A stretch of DNA of 64,000 nt. Source: Stappia sediminis (GTDB lineage Bacteria > Pseudomonadota > Alphaproteobacteria > Rhizobiales > Stappiaceae). The translations under genes were made by a program, and so were the position numbers. Under the pieces are notes generated by a model. It searched no databases and was not told where the DNA came from. It saw only the letters and a program-made list of their open reading frames with translations. Position 1 is the stretch's first letter; each line of letters opens with the position of its first letter. Positions 27,009 to 34,232 of this stretch are shown in pieces. The DNA lies in NCBI RefSeq assembly GCF_009826895.1, contig NZ_WUMV01000006.1:1-64000 (forward strand), given 5' to 3'.

Positions 27009-27561
27009 CCGCTCCCTTTCCGCTGTCTTCTTCGCTTTCCGGCAGGCTCGAGCGCAGCTCGATCAGCGTGTCGAGCGTGCGCGCAAGGCTTGAAAGCGTG
27101 CGCGCCGTTTTCTCCGCTTCCGCCACGGCATCCGCCCCTTCCGCCGGTTCCGGCGCGGTTTCGCCCGCGCTCAGGCCAAGGCGCTTTTCCAGCCGGCCGA
27201 TTTCCACGTCGAAGGCGCGGTAAAGCCGGTTGACGAGCTGGCGCATCCGTCGCGGATCGCCCGCGATCAGGATCGCACGGGCGTCCGCCCCCACCAGCCA
27301 GCCGTCGGCCTTCGCGCGCGCGGCGACGGATTTGTAGGCGACGCCGAGGCGATCGGCGATTTCGGTAAAGCTCACCCCGTGCGTTTCGTGGTCGCGCCGC
27401 GCCTCGTCCCAGGCAACAGGCCCCGGCCGCTTCACCGGCTTGCCCGCGCCTGCGCCCGGCGGCCTTCCCGCCCCTCGCCTGGCGGCCGGGTTTGCCGGCT
27501 TTTCGGCACGCGTTTCCCCGCCGCCGGCGGCGGTGCTGCCGTCGTTCCCTTCGTTTGTCAT
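26953..27561 (-). CDS. GTA small terminase-like protein (g1)
   Basis: A 202-aa DNA-binding protein, first gene of the cluster. The N-terminal 50 residues are Ala/Gly/Pro-rich and disordered. A helix-turn-helix follows (VSFTEIADRLGVAYKSVAARAKADG), then a long helical C-terminal part with coiled-coil tendency. This is the layout of RcGTA gp1, the small terminase. ATG 27561 has AGGA 8 nt upstream. The GTA promoter is expected in the repeat-rich 27562-27950; no CtrA box is seen there. Confidence 0.85.
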   Translation of the reverse strand: MTNEGNDGSTAAGGGETRAEKPANPAARRGAGRPPGAGAGKPVKRPGPVAWDEARRDHETHGVSFTEIADRLGVAYKSVAARAKADGWLVGADARAILIAGDPRRMRQLVNRLYRAFDVEIGRLEKRLGLSAGETAPEPAEGADAVAEAEKTARTLSSLARTLDTLIELRSSLPESEEDSGKGADDLRQELAERLERIRRDG

Positions 27562-28321
27562 GTCGGTAATCCTGCTTTGGTTGCGGTTCTAAACGCCTGT
27601 CATCCCCGCGCAGGCGGGGACCTTGTGCCGCAAACAGTGCCGCCTCTACCAGTCATCTCCGTCCCTATTGTCATCCCCGTCCCTATTGTCATCCCCGCGA
27701 AGGCGGGGATCTCCCATCACATGCCACGCCCACTCTCCGCCGTCACGCCGGGCCTGACCCGGCGCCCAATCACCGTGCAACATGCGGGGGCGATGAGGAT
27801 TTCAGCGGGGCGATGCCGCGAATTCATTGATAATTCGAAACATTTCACGCAGCGGATTGGTCCCCGGATCAGCGTTCAGCTTGCGCTTCACTTGTCCGGG
27901 GCGACACTGAGTATGAGACATGAAAACTGCTACGTCCCGGTGCCGAGCAACCGGGAAACAAATCAGCGCTCACGACTTCCCCCCAATCCTCACCTCCCCA
28001 AATGAAAAAACCACCGGCCTTTCGAACCGATGGTATCCTGAATTCTTTCCTATATCGGCCTGTCTGGGCCTGCTCCCGGCCTTCACCCGCCGCCGCCAAG
28101 CGGCGCCCCTCACTTCCGGAGCACCCTGTCAGCCGCAGTTTTCCGACCGTGCAAGAACCCTACCGAAACACCGTCACGCTGTCAAGGATTTTTTTCCTAC
28201 ATAAATCCACAAGGCAAAAACATCTGAAACGCCATGCATCCAGGTGAAAGGCCTTCAGAGTTGGACGACGACTTGAAAATCTGGATCGCCGTTACGTTCA
28301 CCGGTGGGAGGGTGGCACGCC
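27562..28321. repeat. Intergenic stretch with REP-like hairpins and a short tandem repeat
   Basis: No supported gene. Hairpins with arms tccccgc/gcgggga at 27603-27620 and atccccgc/gcggggat at 27691-27710 belong to the same family as attcccgc/gcgggaat at 30108-30127 (loop GNAG each time). An 18-nt unit, tcatcyccgtccctattg, is repeated at 27653-27670 and 27671-27688, and its start recurs at 27689. The rest, to 28321, is unremarkable and loses the high GC of the GTA genes. Confidence 0.7.
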
Positions 28322-28840
28322 CTACCCCATGTAATTGCCTGGGATTTTGCTCATATGGTCTTCAGATATTATCCCGACGGCCTCGCAGCCGAGGTAAAAC
28401 AGGTTCAACGCCAGGACGGCACAGTCCAGAGCGGTTTTGTCGATCTCTTTTGGCGACGCGAATTTTCGATCCGGTTGATATGTCGTCTCACCCGCGTACT
28501 TGAATATAGCCGCCATGTCTTCATCAAGTTCCGGACGCTCCAACAGGGAGTTATGGACAGCCCAATGTCGCATGTCCGCCAGCCGCGCCGCTTCATGCAA
28601 CACTTCGTCCATGCGTTCATAGTGCGGGCGCAGAGCAGGGTGGGCGCCGAATGCCTTTCGAAGGTAAGCCCCCTTCTGACTGACGGAAATTGGCGGATTG
28701 GGTTCGATATCCTTCCCGCCGAAACCGTCGTCGACGGCGGATATGATAGAATCCAGGGTCGTTTCCGCCGCTGCCCAGCACGTTGTGAGATAGCCGATAG
28801 CTGAATACCACCGCAGTTGCTCTTCGGAGAATTTGTGCAT
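28322..28840 (-). CDS. HEPN-like hypothetical protein
   Basis: A 172-aa, probably all-helical cytosolic protein with no signal peptide. The central helix LADMRHWAVHNSLL has the R-X4-H arrangement typical of HEPN domains, many of which are RNases in toxin-antitoxin and defence systems; the leading helix (WYSAIGYLTTCWAAAETTLDSII) also suits that fold. HEPN assignment is by motif only. ATG 28840 chosen (AGGTG about 10 nt upstream); GTG 28849 is possible. No nucleotidyltransferase (MNT) partner is adjacent. Codon and base use are less GC-rich than the GTA block, consistent with an accessory gene. Confidence 0.6.
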   Translation of the reverse strand: MHKFSEEQLRWYSAIGYLTTCWAAAETTLDSIISAVDDGFGGKDIEPNPPISVSQKGAYLRKAFGAHPALRPHYERMDEVLHEAARLADMRHWAVHNSLLERPELDEDMAAIFKYAGETTYQPDRKFASPKEIDKTALDCAVLALNLFYLGCEAVGIISEDHMSKIPGNYMG

Positions 28841-28849
28841 GCAAAACAC

Positions 28850-29275
28850 CTAACAATAAGCCAGACCAGAGATATCATGACGGAATGCTTGGACGGATGC
28901 CCAAAGCACCACAGAAGCAGCGCACCGCATGCTTCGTGCCGATCGAGCAAACGATGCGGATCAGAAACCCTATGTAATCATAGGCCTTCACAATGTGCTC
29001 GCGATACTATTACCGCATTATTCCCTAAGGTATTCGCATTTTTGACAATCCACCGATCTCTCAAACGATGATTACAATTAATATATGCAATATATTCTGT
29101 ATTTTCTGCGCCAAACATATCGCACTCTGCGAGACACTCTTTACGCAAATTGATTCCAGCAAGATAGCGCGTATCTATGCGTGTAAACTCCGACCATGTC
29201 ACAGTTGGAAGATTGAGAACGTGCTTTCAGTCGTGTTGGTGTGAATTATTCATAACGTCCGCTATAACGGTCACG
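28850..29275. other. AT-richer gene-free gap
   Basis: Lower GC than the surroundings. The only frame of note is a 74-codon minus-strand ORF starting with GTG (28978-29202) without a ribosome-binding site or family resemblance. It may hold the promoter of the parDE module at its right edge. Confidence 0.4.
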
Positions 29276-29291
29276 GGAGGAGCGTCGCGCC

Positions 29292-29573
29292 GTGTCCAGC
29301 ATCGAAAAACGCACGATCAGCCTGCCGACGCGGCATGCGGCCTATATCGACAGTCTCGTGAAGTCCGGCCTTTACGGCTCCGCAAGCGAGGTTGTCAGGG
29401 CCGGACTTCGCGCCCTTCAGGAGCGTCATGCCGCTGTAGAGCGCTGGCCCAGAGAAGATGTCGCTGCCGCTTATGACGCCTTGCGGGCGGACCCTGAGCG
29501 CGCCGTACCGGCGAAAGATGCATTCGACGAAATCCGCACTCGCCATGCCGAAAAGCTCAAGGCGAATCGTTGA
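29292..29573 (+). CDS. parD: ParD-like type II antitoxin
   Basis: A 93-aa antitoxin. The N-terminal ribbon-helix-helix domain is clear (EKRTISLPTRHAAYIDSLVKSG, SASEVVRAGLRALQER), followed by a flexible toxin-binding tail (DVAAAYDALRADPERAVPAKDAFDEI). The start is GTG 29292, supported by GGAGGAG about 9 nt upstream. The stop overlaps the toxin start by 4 nt. Family members repress their own operon and neutralise ParE. Confidence 0.92.
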   Translation: MSSIEKRTISLPTRHAAYIDSLVKSGLYGSASEVVRAGLRALQERHAAVERWPREDVAAAYDALRADPERAVPAKDAFDEIRTRHAEKLKANR

Positions 29574-29869
29574 GAAAACGCCGAGTCTTCTTCGCGCCGG
29601 AAGCGCGGGACAATCTTGTCGAACTATATGAATGGATTGCGGCAGCAGCCGATCCGGATATCGCGCTGCCGTACATTGAGCGAATTGAAGATTACCGCCT
29701 CACTCTGGAAACGGCTTCCGAACGCGGGCAACTGCGCGAAGACATTCGGCCAGGTCTGCGTGTTGCCAGCTTCCGCAGGCGGCTAACTACCGCTCTCAGC
29801 GTTTCGGGTGACAGGGCAACCATTCTTCGGGTTTTCAACGGGGGCAGAAATTTGGAGCGGGAGATTTAG
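29570..29869 (+). CDS. parE: ParE-like type II toxin
   Basis: A 99-aa RelE/ParE-superfamily toxin: RRVFFAPEARDNLVELYEWIA, PYIERIEDYRLTLE, RPGLRVASFRRRLTTALSV and ILRVFNGGRNLE match the family core. ParE toxins inhibit DNA gyrase. The start is TTG overlapping the parD stop (TTGA), so toxin translation depends on antitoxin translation and a weak start codon. The gene appears intact. Confidence 0.9.
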   Translation: MRKRRVFFAPEARDNLVELYEWIAAAADPDIALPYIERIEDYRLTLETASERGQLREDIRPGLRVASFRRRLTTALSVSGDRATILRVFNGGRNLEREI

Positions 29870-29930
29870 CGATTACCGTCCACAACGACAGAACAATTCC
29901 ATTCTGCGAAACCGGCCGCCCTTGATGCTT

Positions 29931-30047
29931 TCAGCGCGCAATCTTCCCGTTCGCCCGCTTCACACCCTCCGCTTCCGAAACCGCCTCGGATGATAGTTTG
30001 CCCTTGCCCCTCAGCCAATTCGCAACAGTTGCCAGGTCCCGCAGCGG
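29931..30047 (-). pseudogene. Decayed duplicate of the 3' end of the HTH gene
   Basis: Minus-strand translation gives PLRDLATVANWLRGKGKLSS and so on for 38 residues to a stop, matching the last 41 residues of the 30249-30731 protein at 29 of 38 aligned positions. There is no matching upstream part: beyond 30047 the similarity stops. It is a partial duplication, about 320 nt from the intact copy, with a REP-like hairpin (30108-30127) in between. The rest of 29870-30248 shows nothing else supportable. Confidence 0.8.
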
Positions 30048-30248
30048 TGTTTTGTTTGTGCCTGAAGCGGAATTGCGTCAGGCAATTGCCTAACGCGCTA
30101 TGCTGTCATTCCCGCGCAGGCGGGAATCTGGCGGCCCGCACACCGCCGGCATAATGAATTCCTCATACCGGCGGTTTTCGCCGGCCCCGGCCTTTCTCGA
30201 TCGCCCTTCCGGCTGCCGGACGTATCCCCTCCCGGTCGATCAGCGCCC

Positions 30249-30731
30249 TCAATTCTTTTGCCGTCCAATCCCCTCGTTCGCCCGCTTCACACCTTCCGCT
30301 TCCGCCACTGCTTCGGGCGAAAGCTTGCCCTTGCCCCTCAGCCAACCCGCAACAGCTGCCCAATCCCACAGTGGCGATTCTGAGGTCACGCGGGCGACCG
30401 GCGCCGGGAACCCCTTGCCGCGCTGGCCCTTGGCGTATTGGGTAATTGCCGCACGCGTCATGCCGCATCGCGCAGCAATATCGGACAGGTTCACCAGCGG
30501 GTCGGGTTCGATCCGTTCCACCGTTGCGCCGGCGGATCGCACGCAATCGACCGCCGAGGATATCGCGTCGTCGATATTCTCCGCCTCTCGTGCGAAATCT
30601 ACGATGATGTGCCCTTTCTGGAAGGACACGAGTGCATCATCGCATCCGGCATCGTAGAACCGCGCTTCAAAAAATTCAGCGGAAGGGTCAAGGCCGGAGG
30701 CGACGATGCTGAACTCATAAGTCTTCATCAT
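30249..30731 (-). CDS. HTH protein, second gene of a putative TA-like module
   Basis: A 160-aa protein with two parts. Residues 1-75 (MKTYEFSIVASGLDP...) form an alpha/beta domain with acidic residues. Residues about 82-160 contain a MerR/AlpA-like winged helix: NLSDIAARCGMTRAAITQYA followed by FPAPVARVTSESPLWDWAAV. It overlaps by 17 nt the 3' end of a small basic protein gene (30715-31126) that has been split by repeats. The pairing of a small HicA-like protein with this DNA-binding protein recurs in proteobacteria, to my recollection without a named function; an antitoxin/repressor role is inferred. ATG 30731 and 30728 are both possible starts. Confidence 0.75.
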   Translation of the reverse strand: MMKTYEFSIVASGLDPSAEFFEARFYDAGCDDALVSFQKGHIIVDFAREAENIDDAISSAVDCVRSAGATVERIEPDPLVNLSDIAARCGMTRAAITQYAKGQRGKGFPAPVARVTSESPLWDWAAVAGWLRGKGKLSPEAVAEAEGVKRANEGIGRQKN

Positions 30732-30828
30732 GGTTCTGCTCCGAAGGCTTATGCGGACAACGGTCTACCGCCCTGATGATCTGTTTCGCGTGGTTGGCGG
30801 CGTTCCTTGGTGTGCCATTCACGCCGAT

Positions 30829-30904
30829 CTAGTGTCCCGAATCCGAAGTTCGTTGGATTTTGCAGCGAGCTCCGCACGAACTTCGGATTCGATCAGGACA
30901 CTAG
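30829..30904. repeat. Palindromic repeat A1 (76 nt)
   Basis: Ends ctagtgtcc and ggacactag. The arm aatccgaagttcgt pairs with acgaacttcggatt; a 4-nt insertion sits on one arm about 9 bp in from the end. Adjacent to A2, 13 nt away; together they split the small gene at 30715-31126. Confidence 0.9.
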
Positions 30905-30917
30905 CAACTCTATGTTT

Positions 30918-30995
30918 CCAGTGTGGTTTTGGATTTGAAGTTCGTTATATCGGTCGGAGCCGGCTCTGAAACGGACTTCAAATCCACCACACTGG
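30918..30995. repeat. Palindromic repeat A2 (78 nt)
   Basis: Ends ccagtgtgg and ccacactgg, inner arm ggatttgaagt with one wobble further in, and a 3-nt insertion on one arm at the same place as in A1. Same architecture as A1, B1 and B2 but a different arm sequence. Confidence 0.9.
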
Positions 30996-31129
30996 CAGCC
31001 TTCCCGGTCCGCGAAAGCGCAGAACATACGCCCCCAATGGCCCATCTTGCGCCATGTCCAGCCACGGGACTCCGCATAGGCAACCGCAGCTTCGACTTCC
31101 TTGCTCGGGTGCCTTGGCCTGCCCAAATC

Positions 31130-31169
31130 AATATCCTTTATAGCGGATATTTGTTAACATATGTCAACA
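31130..31169. promoter_or_regulatory. Two operator-like palindromes before the HicA-like/HTH module
   Basis: Inverted repeat aatatcc-N8-ggatatt at 31130-31151, directly followed by tgttaacat/atgtcaaca (31152-31169, 8 of 9 pairs). They cover the ribosome-binding site and likely promoter of the minus-strand module. Autoregulation by the HTH protein is the natural guess. Confidence 0.55.
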
Positions 31170-31240
31170 AGAATCATTTTTTACAATCGAATATTCCAGC
31201 ACCGGCGACCAACAGAAAGCCGGCTTCCTGCTCCCCTGCC

Positions 31241-33451
31241 TCACTCCCCCCAGTTCATGTTTTTCACCGGCAGGGGCTTGAGCAGGGTTTCCACGTTTTC
31301 GGAATTGGCGACGATGACGCGGTTTCGTCCCTGGCGCTTGGCCTGGTAGAGCGCGGTATCCGCCCGGCTCATGGCGCCGGCGATGCAACTGTCGGACTCC
31401 AGCGCCTTGGCGACGCCGATGCTGATGGAGAGCGCCGCGCAAACGTCGCTTTCCGGCAGGTGACAGGTCATCACCGCCTTGCGCAGGCGCTCCGCCACCT
31501 CGGCTGCTTCTTCGAGCGAGCGGTTCGGCAGTACGGCGCAGAATTCCTCGCCGCCGATCCGGCCCAAAAGACCGTCCGTCCCCAGTTCGCCGGAGAGTGC
31601 CCGGGCAATATCCTTGAGCGCGTAGTCGCCGGCGGCGTGGCCGAGCGTATCGTTGATTTGCTTGAAGTGATCGACATCCAGGACGGCGGCCGTAAGCGGG
31701 CGGCCGAGGTGGCGCGTGCGCGCCAGTTCCTTGTCCGCCTGGCGGATGAATTCGCGCCGGTTGAGAACGCCTGTCAGATCGTCGGTCGTCGCCAGCCTCT
31801 GGAGTTCGGCCTGCGCTTCCTGCAACTGGCGAAAATCGCGGTCGCGGCCGATTTCATGGGCGATCCAGTCCGACAGGAGCCGGAGGATTTCCTTGTCCGT
31901 ATCGGAAAACGGCTTGGCGCGCGGGCTTGCGGAACAAAAGCACAGCGTGCCGTATGTCTCGCCATCCACCACGAGAGGAGCGCCGATGTAGCTTTCCCGG
32001 CCCAGATCCTCGTAGTTCATATGCAGGGAAAAGTCGTTATAGCCGCCGAATTCCACCGTCACGGGCTTGCCCGTCTCGACCACCTTTCGGCAATAGGTGG
32101 TGTTGAGCTCGCGCGTCTCACCCGGCCGGAATTGCTCGGAGCTGCCAAAGGCATGGTCGATCTTGTGGACATTGCCTTCGATCGCCGCGACGAGGCCGTT
32201 TTGCAGGTCGAAGGCGTCCACCCCCAGCTTCAGCACCGCTCCGATTTTCTGCCGGGCGTCGAGCTGCCTGCTTGAGGCGATACGGTAGAGGCCCTGCAGG
32301 ACGCGTTCCACGGTCTTCAGATGCGTGACATCCGTGGCGAACACGAATATCGCCTCCACCTGGCCTTCGGCATTGAAATCCGGCGTATAGCAGAGGTCGA
32401 CGTCGCGGGTGACGCCGTCGGGATAGGGCAGGCGCGCGATGAAGCGTTGCACCTCGCCGGCGCAGGCCGCCTCGTAGTAGGGCAGCACCGTCTTCAGGAA
32501 GTTTTCGGACATGAAGTCCGAAGCCTTGCGCCCGATCAGCTCCGCCCTCGTGCGCCCCAGCCACGAGGCTCCCAGTTCGTTGATCGTTCGGTAGGTGCGG
32601 TCGCGGGCAAGCTCGGCGATGTAGCACGGCAGGCTGTCGTTCAGGATTCTCAGGCGCAGTTCCGCCTGCTTCAGCCGCGCCTCGGCCTGTTTCATCGCCG
32701 TGATATCCGTGCGGACGCCGGCGATGCCGCCGTCTTTCGTGCGCCTTTCGTTGATGAGCAGCCACCGCCCGCAGTCAAGCTCCTGCTCGACCGGATGGGG
32801 CTTCGGATTCTGGTGCGCGGCAAGCCTTGCATCCAGCCATTCCTCGTCCGAAAGGCCGCCGGTATTGTATTCGCCGCGCTCCAGGCCGTAGCGAAGGATG
32901 TCTCGGAAATGCGCGCCCTGCACCATTGCGGGAGCGGATTTCGGGTAGATTTCCTTGTAGCGCTGGTTGCACAGGATCAGCCGGTCGTCGGCGTCGAAAT
33001 AGGCGAAGCCCTCGCTCAGGGATTCCAGCGCGACTTCCAGTTGCTCATGCGCCGATGCTTTTTCCCGTTCCAGGTTGCGCCGCCAGCTCATGTCCCGCAG
33101 CACGTAGACGAACGCGGCGATTTCACCGCGTTCGTTGCGCATGGGCCCGCTCGTTCCGTCGACGATGAATATTTCGCCGTTCTTGCGCTTGCCCTTCATG
33201 CGCAGGCGGTCGCTGGCGTTGAGTTCCCTCGCCTTCACCCGCCAGCTTCCGACCTTGTTGTAATCGTCTTCGGAAGCGTAGAGAAACCCCGGATCCTGGC
33301 CGATAATCTCATCGCCCGGATAACCGAACATCCGCTCGCCCGCTTCGTTCACATAGACGAACTTGCGGTTGGTGTCGGTGATGAAGACCGCATCCTCGAA
33401 TTCCGAGAACAAGGCGGTTAGCGTCGCCGTGGATACCTCCAGATCAAGCAT
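31241..33451 (-). CDS. PAS/GAF diguanylate cyclase
   Basis: A 736-aa cytosolic signalling enzyme. Three PAS domains in series (about 8-125, 135-255, 270-385), a GAF domain (about 400-545, with YIGAPLVVDGETYGTLCF) and a GGDEF domain (about 560-720). The active-site loop is GGEEF at 633-637, with DVDHFKQINDTLGHAAGDYAL upstream, so cyclase activity making c-di-GMP is expected. The RXXD inhibitory site is not seen before GGEEF. There is no EAL domain and no membrane segment. It is a single gene with its own 5' region. A heme or flavin ligand in the PAS domains cannot be told. Confidence 0.93.
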   Translation of the reverse strand: MLDLEVSTATLTALFSEFEDAVFITDTNRKFVYVNEAGERMFGYPGDEIIGQDPGFLYASEDDYNKVGSWRVKARELNASDRLRMKGKRKNGEIFIVDGTSGPMRNERGEIAAFVYVLRDMSWRRNLEREKASAHEQLEVALESLSEGFAYFDADDRLILCNQRYKEIYPKSAPAMVQGAHFRDILRYGLERGEYNTGGLSDEEWLDARLAAHQNPKPHPVEQELDCGRWLLINERRTKDGGIAGVRTDITAMKQAEARLKQAELRLRILNDSLPCYIAELARDRTYRTINELGASWLGRTRAELIGRKASDFMSENFLKTVLPYYEAACAGEVQRFIARLPYPDGVTRDVDLCYTPDFNAEGQVEAIFVFATDVTHLKTVERVLQGLYRIASSRQLDARQKIGAVLKLGVDAFDLQNGLVAAIEGNVHKIDHAFGSSEQFRPGETRELNTTYCRKVVETGKPVTVEFGGYNDFSLHMNYEDLGRESYIGAPLVVDGETYGTLCFCSASPRAKPFSDTDKEILRLLSDWIAHEIGRDRDFRQLQEAQAELQRLATTDDLTGVLNRREFIRQADKELARTRHLGRPLTAAVLDVDHFKQINDTLGHAAGDYALKDIARALSGELGTDGLLGRIGGEEFCAVLPNRSLEEAAEVAERLRKAVMTCHLPESDVCAALSISIGVAKALESDSCIAGAMSRADTALYQAKRQGRNRVIVANSENVETLLKPLPVKNMNWGE

Positions 33452-33570
33452 CTAGGGCTCGCTTCGAAATGCACGGAATAGTTTTATGCAACAGATTTCG
33501 CAGCCGGCGGCCCGGTCAGTGGCGCGCCCGCTCCTCCCCTTTAACCATTTGGCTCAGGGTATAGCCGGTA

Positions 33571-34053
33571 TTATTTAAACGAGTCTTCCGTAGGCGCTTC
33601 GATCACGAAATCTTCATAATTCTCGACGGCGATCCCGTCCTCGGGGATCGTAAGCCCGCGCACCGATATTCCGGCCTCGTGCACCGTTTCCGGCGAGCCC
33701 GACACAAGCGGGTGCCACCAGTAGAGATCGCGCCCTTCCGCGATCAGGCGATAGGCGCAGGTTACGGGCAGCCAGTGCAGCCGTCTCACGGATTCCGGCG
33801 TCAGCGGCACGCAATCCGGTACGGTTTCATGGCGCTTTTCGTAGTTCTTGCAGCGGCAACTGCCGTCGTCGAACAGCGTACAGGCGATTCTCGTCCAGGC
33901 AATCTCGCCGGTTTCCCAGTCTTCCAGCTTGTTGAGGCAGCAGCGCCCGCATCCGTCGCAGAGCGCTTCCCACTCGGCGGCGTCCATCTCTTCCAGCGTC
34001 TTCGCCTTCCAGAAGAAATCGCCGGGTTTCGCGCCCTTCACCGTCTTGGCCAT
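33571..34053 (-). CDS. YcgN-family cysteine cluster protein (UPF0260)
   Basis: A 160-aa protein of the YcgN/YkgJ zinc-or-iron cysteine cluster family: [15 protein letters not shown] near the N-terminus, then [18 protein letters not shown] and a tail with [21 protein letters not shown]. Eight or so cysteines are placed to bind a metal cluster. The function is not established. It is divergent from the penicillin-binding protein gene, with 179 nt between their starts. Confidence 0.92.
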   Translation of the reverse strand: MAKTVKGAKPGDFFWKAKTLEEMDAAEWEALCDGCGRCCLNKLEDWETGEIAWTRIACTLFDDGSCRCKNYEKRHETVPDCVPLTPESVRRLHWLPVTCAYRLIAEGRDLYWWHPLVSGSPETVHEAGISVRGLTIPEDGIAVENYEDFVIEAPTEDSFK

Positions 34054-34232
34054 ACGATATATACCGCTTGTCTCTACGTCTTTCCGCCTGCGGGAATTTT
34101 CAAGGGCTTGGCGGTACTTGTCATTTGATGCAAGGTCAATCCGATTCCATTATAATTGAGGTTCGGGCCGGCGGGGATTGCGGGTTGTTCCTCGCGGGAC
34201 CATGCGGTTGAGCGAAATCGGGCACAAGTAAC

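Larger units (their letters stand above)
30715..31126 (-). pseudogene. Small HicA-like gene split by two palindromic repeats
   Basis: Reading from TTG 31126 (aagga 7 nt upstream) gives 44 residues, GRPRHPSKEVEAAVAYAESR, then GWTWRKMGHWGRMFC and ADREGC. At 30994 the frame enters repeat sequence and ends in a stop there. On the far side, from 30828, the same protein resumes: IGVNGTPRNAANHAKQIIRA and on to a stop at 30715, overlapping the next gene's start. Removing the 166 nt at 30829-30994 restores an uninterrupted 81-aa protein with EGC joined to IGVNGTPRN. The small size, GHWGRMFC core and basic tail recall HicA-type toxins; this is a resemblance only. Confidence 0.8.

Noticed and set aside
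27653-27710. Short tandem repeat considered as a CRISPR array
   Set aside because: Only two full units with no unique spacers of CRISPR length; it is a slip-type tandem repeat beside a REP hairpin.
27379-28005. 208-codon plus-strand ORF over g1 and the repeats
   Set aside because: Shadow of g1 followed by translated REP-like hairpins (repeated VIPVPIVIPAKAG); not a gene.
28978-29202. 74-codon minus-strand ORF in an AT-rich gap
   Set aside because: Starts with GTG, has no ribosome-binding site and no family pattern; likely chance.
30163-30546. 127-codon minus-strand ORF overlapping the HTH gene
   Set aside because: Mostly a shadow frame of the HTH gene; its tail may be a scrap of an older gene, but I cannot support it.
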